6,056 nucleotides of DNA from Candidatus Fermentibacterota bacterium (GCA_022703195.1 JAKLEF010000125.1:1-6056), one strand, 5' to 3'; shown: positions 1-5,878, counted from the first letter of the stretch. A program made the numbers and translations. Notes: generated by a model not told the origin, from the sequence alone.

Positions 1-1
1 C

Positions 2-574
2 TCGCCTGAGGCACCGGCCCTGCACCTGCCGTTCTGGCTGGTCGACATTTCGGTCAAGGGGGGCGGCATCCTCGTCAGGGACGAGAACTGCCCGGCCCGG
101 ATCGAGTTTCCCAGGGAACTGGACACTTCGGCCGAGAGAGGCCTGGAGTTCGTCGAGACGAAGCCTTGCTCGACAACAGCCGCCGTGCCGGCCTTCGCGT
201 GCGACCGGGCCGCCGGATTCGGCTCCCTCCTGTCGCCGATCCTCGGATCCATGGAGGGCCGGCCGCACCAGGTCCGCTTCCTCGCCGGAGGCGTCATGTC
301 CGGGCGCGAGGCCCGCGAGACTGCCCATGCCGTCCTGATCGCGGGGCTCAGGCGCGACAACCCCGGCCTGGCCCGCGTGGACCTCGTGACGGAGACATCC
401 GCACCCTCTCTGGCCGCAGTGGGTTTCGACCCCGTCGAGCGCGGCCTCCGGCTTGCAGGAACGCGCCTCGTACTGCCATATACGGCCCTGGCGGATGCAC
501 GGGCGCTCCTGTGCTTTTCCGGTCATCGGACGCGTTCTTCAGCAGCTGATTTTTTTACCGGCCATCTTCCATGA
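2..574 (+). CDS. Uncharacterised protein, C-terminal 190 residues (5' end outside window)
   Basis: The reading frame is open from the window edge to a TGA at 572-574, giving 190 visible residues; the start lies upstream. I do not recognise a named family. The visible part has a hydrophobic LPFW motif (residues 9-12 of the fragment), a VPAF motif (62-65) and a late LVLPY segment (156-160). This spacing reminds me of uncharacterised proteins that often carry an N-terminal zinc ribbon followed by LPFW and VPAF-type motifs, but that is recollection and the N-terminus cannot be seen. There is no signal peptide or convincing membrane helix in the visible part. The gene lies 12 bases upstream of yebC on the same strand, so co-transcription is likely. 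The last residues are encoded across a run of seven T (550-556), unusual in this GC-rich sequence, so the extreme C-terminus is less certain than the rest. Confidence 0.7.
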   Translation, partial: SPEAPALHLPFWLVDISVKGGGILVRDENCPARIEFPRELDTSAERGLEFVETKPCSTTAAVPAFACDRAAGFGSLLSPILGSMEGRPHQVRFLAGGVMSGREARETAHAVLIAGLRRDNPGLARVDLVTETSAPSLAAVGFDPVERGLRLAGTRLVLPYTALADARALLCFSGHRTRSSAADFFTGHLP

Positions 575-577
575 AAT

Positions 578-582
578 GAGGG
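578..582 (+). promoter_or_regulatory. Ribosome binding site of yebC
   Basis: GAGGG lies four bases before the ATG at 587, within the 12-base gap after the upstream stop codon. It supports 587 as the yebC start, as does the MSGHNKW N-terminus that follows. Confidence 0.6.
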
Positions 583-586
583 AATC

Positions 587-1312
587 ATGTCGGGACACAA
601 CAAATGGAGCACGATAAAGCACAAGAAGGGCAAGGCCGACGCCGTCCGCGGCGCGCTCTTCAGCAAGCTGGTCAAGGAGATCACGGCTTCGGCGCGCGAA
701 GGCGGAGGCGATCCCAACATGAACGCCCGTCTCAGGGTGGCCGTTGATGCCGCCAAGGCCAGCAACATGCCGGCCGACAACATCGAGAAGGCCATCAAGA
801 GGGGCACCGGCGAGATCGAGGGCGTGGTCTACGAGGAGATGCAGTACGAGGCCTACGGCCCCGGCGGAGTGGCCATCCTCATCGATGTCCTCACCGACAA
901 CAAGAACAGGGCGGCAGCCGAGATCCGGCACATGCTGACGCGCGGAGGCGGCAGGCTGGGGGCCAAGAACAGCGTCGCCTACCACTTCACCAGCCGCGGC
1001 CAGATCTTCGTCGATGCAAGGAAGTACGACGAGGAGAAGGTCATGGAGGCCGGGCTCGAGGCTGGCGCCGAGGACATCCAGTCCGAGGACGACACCATCA
1101 TCGTCGTGACCAGCCCGGCCCAGCTCTACACCGTCAAGGAGAGCCTCGAGAAGGCCGGCATCACAGTGGACGGGGCCGAATCCGCCAAGGTGGCCGACAA
1201 CGTGGTCGTGCCGGACAGGAAGGAGGCCGAGCAGGCCGCCCGGCTGCTCGAGATGCTCGAGGAGCACGACGACGTCCAGGCGGTCCACACGAATCTGGAG
1301 ATGCCGGAATAG
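587..1312 (+). CDS. yebC: YebC/TACO1-family protein (ribosome-associated factor or transcriptional regulator)
   Basis: The 241-residue product matches the family's usual length of about 240-250. Family hallmarks are visible in order: the N-terminal GHNKWSTIKHKK block (3-14) and RGALFSKL (21-28), then GGGDPNMNARLR (39-50), EAYGPGG (88-94), LTDNKNR (102-108), SVAYHF (129-134) and EAGAEDI (158-164), with an acidic helix near the end. The family was first described as DNA-binding regulators (YebC/PmpR) and the mitochondrial member TACO1 as a translational activator. More recent work ties it to ribosomes stalled on proline runs; which role applies here is not visible. yebC next to ruvC is a very common bacterial arrangement. 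The ATG at 587 has a good ribosome binding site and starts exactly at the conserved N-terminus. Its TAG stop (1310-1312) overlaps the likely ATA start of ruvC. Confidence 0.96.
   Translation: MSGHNKWSTIKHKKGKADAVRGALFSKLVKEITASAREGGGDPNMNARLRVAVDAAKASNMPADNIEKAIKRGTGEIEGVVYEEMQYEAYGPGGVAILIDVLTDNKNRAAAEIRHMLTRGGGRLGAKNSVAYHFTSRGQIFVDARKYDEEKVMEAGLEAGAEDIQSEDDTIIVVTSPAQLYTVKESLEKAGITVDGAESAKVADNVVVPDRKEAEQAARLLEMLEEHDDVQAVHTNLEMPE
1297..1300 (+). promoter_or_regulatory. Candidate ribosome binding site for ruvC ATA start
   Basis: GGAG inside the end of yebC lies eight bases before the ATA at 1309. A rival site, GGCGGAG at 1321-1327, lies five bases before the CTG at 1333. Which one is used decides the ruvC start. 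Confidence 0.35.
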
Positions 1313-1800
1313 GTCTCACCGGCGGAGTCGTCCTGGGTGTCGATCCGGGCCTCGAGATCACCGGATACGGTCTGATCGAGTCCTCGGGAGGGAGAGCGGT
1401 GCTGCTGGAGGCGGGTACCATCCGGACCCGACGGAGCGCACCTCTGCCAGATCGCCTGAAGGAGCTCTACGAGGGACTTTCCTCCGTCATCGAAGGCTTC
1501 TCGCCTGAAGTGATGGGCATGGAGGAGATCTACTCCCATTACGCCCACCCTGCCACCGCCATCGTCATGGGGCATGCCAGGGGGGTGCTCTGCCTCGCGG
1601 CCGCCGTCAGGGGCTTACCCGTGACCGCACTCCAGGCCACGCTGGTCAAGAAGCTCGTCACCGGGAACGGCAGGGCCGGCAAGGAGCAGGTTTCCGGCAT
1701 GGTGCGGCATCTCCTCGGCATCAGGGAGGAGATCAGGCCTCCCGACGTCACCGACGCTCTCGCCGTGGCCATCGCGATCATGGAACGGGGGGGGCCTTGA
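1309..1800 (+). CDS. ruvC: Holliday junction endonuclease RuvC, non-canonical start
   Basis: RuvC is a dimeric RNase H-fold nuclease that cuts Holliday junctions bound by RuvAB. Read from ATA at 1309 it has 163 residues (the E. coli protein has 173). All four metal-binding acids are present: D12 in GVDPG, E72 in GMEEIY, and D146 and D149 in PDVTDAL. GHARG and the K-K-x-V-T-G-N-G-R-A-G-K-E-Q-V stretch are also typical. The start is the problem. No ATG, GTG or TTG occurs in frame before the GTG at 1399, and starting there would remove the first beta strand and catalytic D12. The ATA at 1309 keeps the strand and overlaps the yebC stop as ATAG, matching the other overlaps in this operon. The CTG at 1333 (155 residues) has a good ribosome binding site but trims the first strand. 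A sequence error is also possible. The stop overlaps the ruvA start. Confidence 0.9.
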   Translation: MGLTGGVVLGVDPGLEITGYGLIESSGGRAVLLEAGTIRTRRSAPLPDRLKELYEGLSSVIEGFSPEVMGMEEIYSHYAHPATAIVMGHARGVLCLAAAVRGLPVTALQATLVKKLVTGNGRAGKEQVSGMVRHLLGIREEIRPPDVTDALAVAIAIMERGGP

Positions 1801-2393
1801 TCGAGCGCATCCGCGGAACCGTCGAGTCGATCGACGACGGAGGGCTCGTCCTGGGGACGGGCAGCCTCTCGGTGCGCCTGCTGGCATCACGGAATCTCAC
1901 GTCCAGGCTCGTGCCCGGGCGCGTCGAGGATCTGCCTGTGCAGCTCGTGGTCCAGATGGAGGGGAGCAGGGTGCTGCCGATGTGCATCGCGTTCGACGAC
2001 GAAGTCGAACGGGAGGTCTTCGAGGCCCTCGTCTCGGTCTCCGGGGTGGGCGCGAGAGCCGCGGTGAAGGCTCTCGCCAGGCCGGCATCGGAAATAGCCT
2101 CGGCCGTCGTGGCCGGGGACGAGAGATTCCTCTCGACCCTGCCCGGCATCGGAAGGGCGAGAGCCAGGCAGATAATAGCCGCTCTGCAGGAAAAGCTTTC
2201 CAGGACCCATTCGCCGTCGGCTCCGCCCGGCGACGCCGCCTCTGAGGCAAGGCTCGTGCTCGCGCAGCTCGGCATCAATCCGTCCGAAGCGGATGCGCTC
2301 ATCTCCCGGGCCGCGGAGGCCCTCGGCGAGGAGGCCTCCCGCCGGTCATCCGACCTCGTGCGTGAGGCCATGAGGATCAGGGGCACGAGATGA
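1797..2393 (+). CDS. ruvA: Holliday junction branch-migration protein RuvA
   Basis: RuvA tetramers hold the four-way junction flat and load RuvB motors on opposite arms. The product has 198 residues (E. coli: 203). The N-terminal OB-fold region begins MIERIRGT, close to the family's MIGRLRG. Two helix-hairpin-helix motifs follow: SGVGARAA (82-89) and PGIGRARARQI (116-126). A flexible linker (about 135-148) leads to a C-terminal helical domain (149-198) that would contact RuvB. The start is TTG at 1797, overlapping the ruvC TGA as TTGA; the protein then begins exactly at the conserved MI-x-R-x-RG. The OB domain is divergent. The usual GVGY is replaced by GSLS. The acidic pin, R-E-D in E. coli, reads Q-M-E-G with one acid (E55). 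The usual YGF before the first helix is IAF, a few residues further on. The rest of the protein is ordinary. Confidence 0.95.
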   Translation: MIERIRGTVESIDDGGLVLGTGSLSVRLLASRNLTSRLVPGRVEDLPVQLVVQMEGSRVLPMCIAFDDEVEREVFEALVSVSGVGARAAVKALARPASEIASAVVAGDERFLSTLPGIGRARARQIIAALQEKLSRTHSPSAPPGDAASEARLVLAQLGINPSEADALISRAAEALGEEASRRSSDLVREAMRIRGTR

Positions 2394-3424
2394 CGCGCCA
2401 GTCCGTGGTCTCCGGGGAGGTTCAGAACGGCGAGGAGGCAGTGCTCTGCACCCTCAGGCCGAGGCTCCTCTCGGAGTACGTCGGGCAGGGGATGGTCGTC
2501 GAGAACCTCGGGATAGCGATAGAGGCCGCAAGGGGCAGATCCGAGCCGCTGGACCACATCCTCCTCCACGGCCCCCCGGGCCTGGGCAAGACCACGCTTG
2601 CGCACGTGATCGCTGCGGAGATGGGCGCCGAGATCACCACGACCTCGGGGCCGGCCCTCGAGAGAGCCGCCGACCTGGTCGGCATCCTGACCAACATGCG
2701 GGAGGGCGGGGTCCTCTTCATCGACGAGATCCACAGGCTGCCGAGGGTGGTCGAGGAATACCTGTACCCCGCGATGGAGGACTTCGAGATAGACTTCGTC
2801 CTCGATCCCGGCCCGCACGCCAGGACCGTGAAGCTGGGGCTCTGCCGCTTCACCATCGTGGGCGCCACCACCAGGGCCGGCCTCCTCACGGGTCCGCTCA
2901 GGAACAGGTTCGGCCTCTCCCTCCACCTGGACTTCTACAGCGTCGACGATCTCGCATCCATCATCCTGAGGTCCTCGGGCATACTGGGGGTCTCCATCGA
3001 TGCTGACGCCGCCGCCATGGTGGCCTCCAGGTCCAGGGGCACGCCGCGAGTGGCGAACCGCCTCCTGCGGAGGGTCAGGGACTTCGCCCAGGTGTCGGGC
3101 AGGCAGGGCATCGACGCGGACTCGGCCCTCGAGGCCATGGAGATCAACGGCGTCGACGAATGCGGGCTCGACGTCCTCGACCGCAAGTACCTCGGAATAG
3201 TGATCGGGCGCTATTCGTGCGGCCCGGTGGGCATATCCGCCATCGCCGCCACATTGAACGAGGAATCGGACACCCTGATGGACGTGGTCGAGCCTTATCT
3301 CCTCTCCGAGGGTTTCATCATCAGGACGAGCCGCGGGCGGTGCGCCACCGCCAAGGCCTGCAGGCATCTGGGCCTCGAGTGGACAGGGAGGGCCGACATG
3401 TTCTCGCAGGAGGCGGGACACTGA
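2390..3424 (+). CDS. ruvB: Holliday junction branch-migration ATPase RuvB
   Basis: RuvB is the hexameric AAA+ motor that pulls DNA through the RuvA-bound junction. The 344-residue length is typical. Visible motifs: Walker A GPPGLGKTT (61-69, K67), Walker B LFIDEIH (109-115), sensor 1 GATTRAG (158-164), arginine finger R171 in GPLRNRFG, sensor 2 RGTPR (216-220), and a C-terminal winged helix from about 260 to 330 with CGPVG (277-281), VEPYL (300-304), RTSRGR (312-317) and HLGL (326-329). All catalytic residues are intact. The ATG at 2390 overlaps the ruvA stop as ATGA, suggesting translational coupling and balanced RuvA:RuvB synthesis. The N-terminal 20 residues before the conserved LRP (22-24) are normal for the family. 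The stop at 3422-3424 overlaps the likely CTG start of queH. Confidence 0.98.
   Translation: MTRQSVVSGEVQNGEEAVLCTLRPRLLSEYVGQGMVVENLGIAIEAARGRSEPLDHILLHGPPGLGKTTLAHVIAAEMGAEITTTSGPALERAADLVGILTNMREGGVLFIDEIHRLPRVVEEYLYPAMEDFEIDFVLDPGPHARTVKLGLCRFTIVGATTRAGLLTGPLRNRFGLSLHLDFYSVDDLASIILRSSGILGVSIDADAAAMVASRSRGTPRVANRLLRRVRDFAQVSGRQGIDADSALEAMEINGVDECGLDVLDRKYLGIVIGRYSCGPVGISAIAATLNEESDTLMDVVEPYLLSEGFIIRTSRGRCATAKACRHLGLEWTGRADMFSQEAGH
3408..3413 (+). promoter_or_regulatory. Consensus ribosome binding site deciding the queH CTG start
   Basis: A perfect AGGAGG inside the end of ruvB lies seven bases before the CTG at 3421, which is ideal spacing. The only canonical start in frame nearby, GTG at 3379, has no comparable site in front of it. 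Confidence 0.7.
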
Positions 3425-3987
3425 CCAGGAGGCTGCTCCTCCACGTCTGCTGCGCCCCGTGCATGACGGTCACCGAACCCTTCCTGCGGGAACAGGGCTT
3501 CGAGTCCACGGCCTTCTTCTACAATCCGAACATCCATCCCTGGCGGGAGTGGAAACACAGGCTGGACACGCTCGGGGAATGGGTGTCGCGGACCGGGACC
3601 CCGCTCGTAGTCGACGACTCTTATCCTCTGGAGGAGAACGTCTCGATGCTCGTCGGGTCGGAACCGAGATGCGCCGCGTGCTTTTCCGACCGCCTGTCGA
3701 GGGCGGCATGCAAGGCCGTCGAATGCGGATGCGAATCGTTCTCCACCACGCTCATGCTGAGCCCTTACGCCGACCACCCGCTCCTCAGGGCGGCGGGGGA
3801 GGAGGCCTCTGCACGCACCGGCGTGCCGTTCGTCTACATTGATCTGAGGCATCTCTACGGCATGTCCGTCCGGCTGTCGAGAGCCGCCGGGCTCTACCGC
3901 CAGCCCTATTGCGGATGCATCTTCAGCGAGAGGGACAGGTTCGCGCGCGGGAGACCCGGCCGGGCCTCGCCCGGAGCGTCTTCCTGA
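3421..3987 (+). CDS. queH: Epoxyqueuosine reductase QueH (DUF208 family), CTG start
   Basis: QueH performs the last step of queuosine synthesis: it reduces epoxyqueuosine in the wobble position of tRNAs with GUN anticodons. It is unrelated in sequence to the cobalamin-dependent QueG. Read from CTG at 3421 the product has 188 residues, the normal size. Family signatures are complete: LLLHVCCAPC (5-14), FFYNPNIHP (32-40), RCAACF (83-88), FSTTLMLSPY (107-116) and LYRQPYCGC (158-166). Cysteines C10, C11, C14, C84, C87, C164 and C166 include those that hold the iron-sulfur cluster and neighbouring metal in studied QueH proteins. The CTG overlaps the ruvB TGA as CTGA and follows a perfect AGGAGG. 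The GTG at 3379 would add 14 residues unlike the family's short N-terminus. No other queuosine genes are in the window. The Arg/Pro/Ser-rich last 14 residues look unconserved. Confidence 0.93.
   Translation: MTRRLLLHVCCAPCMTVTEPFLREQGFESTAFFYNPNIHPWREWKHRLDTLGEWVSRTGTPLVVDDSYPLEENVSMLVGSEPRCAACFSDRLSRAACKAVECGCESFSTTLMLSPYADHPLLRAAGEEASARTGVPFVYIDLRHLYGMSVRLSRAAGLYRQPYCGCIFSERDRFARGRPGRASPGASS
3960..3974 (+). terminator. Weak hairpin at the end of queH
   Basis: CCGGGC and GCCCGG (3960-3965 and 3969-3974) form a six-base-pair GC stem with a three-base CTC loop just before the queH stop. No T run follows, so it is at best a weak or factor-assisted terminator of the operon. It may simply be a by-product of GC-rich coding sequence. 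Confidence 0.2.
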
Positions 3988-3991
3988 AGGA

Positions 3992-4020
3992 TTGCCACTG
4001 GTCTGGTTCTTGCTGATATT
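3992..4020 (+). promoter_or_regulatory. Candidate sigma70-type promoter for the secreted propeller gene
   Basis: The 75-base gap between queH and the next gene (3988-4062) is AT-richer than its surroundings. TTGCCA (3992-3997, five of six consensus bases) and GATATT (4015-4020, four of six) are separated by 17 bases. A TTGACA at 4019-4024 is a perfect -35 hexamer but has no good -10 at the right distance. Either would place the transcript start upstream of the ribosome binding site at 4052-4057. The lineage's promoter consensus is unknown, so this is tentative. Confidence 0.35.
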
Positions 4021-4051
4021 GACATGGCTACGAGCATATATCAATCGGAGT

Positions 4052-4057
4052 GGAGGG
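4052..4057 (+). promoter_or_regulatory. Ribosome binding site choosing ATG 4063
   Basis: GGAGGG lies five bases before the ATG at 4063. It favours this start over the in-frame ATG at 4024, which would place 13 mostly polar residues in front of the signal peptide. Confidence 0.75.
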
Positions 4058-4062
4058 TCCCG

Positions 4063-5862
4063 ATGAAAAGATTGTGTCTGTTCACCATCCCGTTGTTGCT
4101 CATGAGCGGCTCGCTCTGGGCCAACATTGAGAGTCAGACCAACTGGAGCGGCGGGCCGGGGGTCGCCGGACCCGTCAGCGCCTGGGGCGATCATTTCTAC
4201 CTCGGCACCGACCTCGACTGGGATACCGAGCCCGGTCAGCTCAAGCTTGTCATCGACCAGGGCGAGAACGTGATCGACCCCGCCGTCAACGGCGCCTACG
4301 GCTGCGACCTGGTCGACGTCGACCAGGACGGCGACCTCGACATGGCCGGATGCTCCTACTACGACGATTACGTCCACTGGTGGAAGAACAACGGAGCAGG
4401 CGAATCCTGGACCGAGTACACGGTCGGGACCATCAACGGTCCAGTTTTCGTCAAGGTGGCCGACATCAACATGGACGGCGCCCGCGACATCGTGGTGGCA
4501 GCTGCCGACGCCAACCAGATCGTTTGGTACAGGAACAACAGCGGCGGTACGACCTGGACCGCAAACGTCCTGGAAACCGATTTCGACGCCAGGCAGATCA
4601 GCCTTTCCGACTTCGACGGCGACGGCGACCCTGACATCGTGGGCGTGTCCAGCGAGACCGGCGACGTTGTCTGGTGGAGGAACAGGGTCAACCAGAGCCT
4701 CCCCTGGATCAAGACGTACATCGACGGCTCGCTGCTGGGGGCCTACGCCTGCGACACCGGCGACATCGACAATGACGGCGACGTTGACGTTTTCTGCACA
4801 TCCACGTACTACGGGTCGATCGTCCTCTACACCAACGATCTCCAGTACACCGGCTCCTGGATCAAGTCCACGGTGGCCTCCGGGCTCTCCAACCCGTACT
4901 CCATAGCCGTCACCGACGTCGATTCGGACGACACGATCGAGGTCGTGTCCGCCAACTGGGCGGGCATCAGCTATTATGACTACTCCGGCGGCAGCTGGAG
5001 CGCCGAAACCATCGACGCCACGGTCACCAACGTCACATCGGTGGTCGAGGTCGACATGGACGGCGACGGCGACATGGACCTCGCCTCCTGCAGCAGCGGC
5101 TCGTCCGACGACGTCTACTGGTACCAGAACCTGCCGGGCGACTCCTGGGAGAAGAGCCTGGTCGACGGCGACTTCCAGGGCGGCATCTTCGTGGTCGCAG
5201 GCGATGTCGACGACGACGGAGTGCCCGACGTGGCCGGCGCCGCAACCGACGAGGACAGGATGAGCTGGTGGAGGATAGGCGGGTTCACGAGCCCCGGCGT
5301 CCTCTACTCCTCGATCTACCAGGTCGACCAGGTCGGTTACTGGCAGTCCATGGGCTGGAGCCTGGAGCAGCCTGCAGGCACGTCGATCTACTTCAATCTC
5401 AGAGCCTCGGACAATCCGTCCGCGATGGGCTCGTGGAGCCCCAACATCAGCGGCACGAACCCGAGCAGCATCATCGGCCTCCTCGAGGATGGCACGGGCT
5501 ACCTGCAGTACCGGGTCACGCTGCAGACCTCCAATCCCTATGCCACGCCGTCCCTCAAGGACCTGTACGTCTACTGGAGCCCGACCGGAATAGAGGAGGA
5601 GGAGGGCGACAGCATGCTGTCCGTAGCGTCCTCCAATCCGTCGTTCGGCCCCGTCGAGCTTGTATGGACCCTCGAGAACGCCGGCAACGCCGTTCTGACC
5701 ATCTACGACACCACCGGCAGGCTGGTGCGCGAGGTGGAGAGCGGCTGGTTCGAGGCCGGAGAGCACTCCACGACGGTCGAGGGGCTCCCCACGGGCGCCT
5801 ATGCAGCCTGCCTGCAGGGCGAAGGCTTCACCGCCCTTCACAGGGTAGTGGTTCTCGACTGA
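4063..5862 (+). CDS. Secreted FG-GAP/VCBS seven-repeat beta-propeller protein with C-terminal sorting domain
   Basis: The 599-residue product begins with a classical signal peptide: MKR, a hydrophobic core (4-16) and likely cleavage after LWA (18-20). A WSGGPGV motif (28-34) and GPV follow. Seven calcium-loop motifs of the DxDxDGxxD type start at residues 85, 134, 183, 234, 285, 331 and 381, about 50 apart, which is consistent with a seven-bladed propeller like integrin alpha heads. The fifth loop (285-293, ending in E) is degenerate. Most repeats end in an aromatic V-x-W-W/Y segment. Residues about 407-506 form a second, probably beta-rich region with GYLQYRV (479-485). An acidic linker (511-516) leads to a C-terminal domain (about 522-599) with NPSFG, YDTTGRLV (548-555) and a beta-rich tail, as in FlgD-like/T9SS type A sorting domains. 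It is likely surface-attached or released; the ligand is unknown. The gene appears to be a single unit, bounded by a promoter-like site and a hairpin. Confidence 0.9.
   Translation: MKRLCLFTIPLLLMSGSLWANIESQTNWSGGPGVAGPVSAWGDHFYLGTDLDWDTEPGQLKLVIDQGENVIDPAVNGAYGCDLVDVDQDGDLDMAGCSYYDDYVHWWKNNGAGESWTEYTVGTINGPVFVKVADINMDGARDIVVAAADANQIVWYRNNSGGTTWTANVLETDFDARQISLSDFDGDGDPDIVGVSSETGDVVWWRNRVNQSLPWIKTYIDGSLLGAYACDTGDIDNDGDVDVFCTSTYYGSIVLYTNDLQYTGSWIKSTVASGLSNPYSIAVTDVDSDDTIEVVSANWAGISYYDYSGGSWSAETIDATVTNVTSVVEVDMDGDGDMDLASCSSGSSDDVYWYQNLPGDSWEKSLVDGDFQGGIFVVAGDVDDDGVPDVAGAATDEDRMSWWRIGGFTSPGVLYSSIYQVDQVGYWQSMGWSLEQPAGTSIYFNLRASDNPSAMGSWSPNISGTNPSSIIGLLEDGTGYLQYRVTLQTSNPYATPSLKDLYVYWSPTGIEEEEGDSMLSVASSNPSFGPVELVWTLENAGNAVLTIYDTTGRLVREVESGWFEAGEHSTTVEGLPTGAYAACLQGEGFTALHRVVVLD
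4315..5229 (+). repeat. Seven tandem FG-GAP/VCBS protein repeats
   Basis: Seven diverged units of roughly 150 bases begin at 4315, 4462, 4609, 4762, 4915, 5053 and 5203, counted from the first Asp codon of each calcium loop. Spacings are 147, 147, 153, 153, 138 and 150 bases. The loops are rich in GAC and GGC codons, but the units are not near-identical at DNA level. The array therefore looks old rather than recently amplified. Confidence 0.85.
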
Positions 5863-5878
5863 CGATCCTCTGCCAAAG

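Noticed and set aside
539..1288. 249-residue open frame on the - strand across yebC
   Set aside because: It mirrors yebC codons, giving a Leu/Val/Gly/Asp-rich sequence with no family resemblance.
1399..1800. GTG at 1399 as the start of ruvC
   Set aside because: It would remove the first RNase H beta strand and the catalytic Asp of GVDPG although upstream sequence encoding them is intact and in frame.
1778..3421. 547-residue open frame on the - strand across ruvA and ruvB
   Set aside because: It is antisense to intact RuvA and RuvB. The length is explained by GC-rich codon use, and there is no motif or ribosome binding site supporting it.
3160..3987. Long queH form starting within ruvB at 3160 or at GTG 3379
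   Set aside because: The extra N-terminal residues are a frame-shifted reading of ruvB and lack family similarity; AGGAGG points to CTG 3421.
4024..4062. ATG at 4024 as the start of the propeller protein
   Set aside because: It would bury the signal peptide behind 13 mostly polar residues and lacks a ribosome binding site, while 4063 has GGAGGG at good spacing.
3988..4062. Riboswitch or small RNA in the queH-propeller gap
   Set aside because: The gap is only 75 bases and shows no convincing stem-loop structure or known riboswitch core; a promoter and ribosome binding site explain it.
4315..5229. CRISPR array or DNA tandem repeat in the propeller gene
   Set aside because: The periodicity is about 150 bases, diverged at DNA level and in frame; it reflects protein repeats, with no conserved short repeat and spacer pattern.
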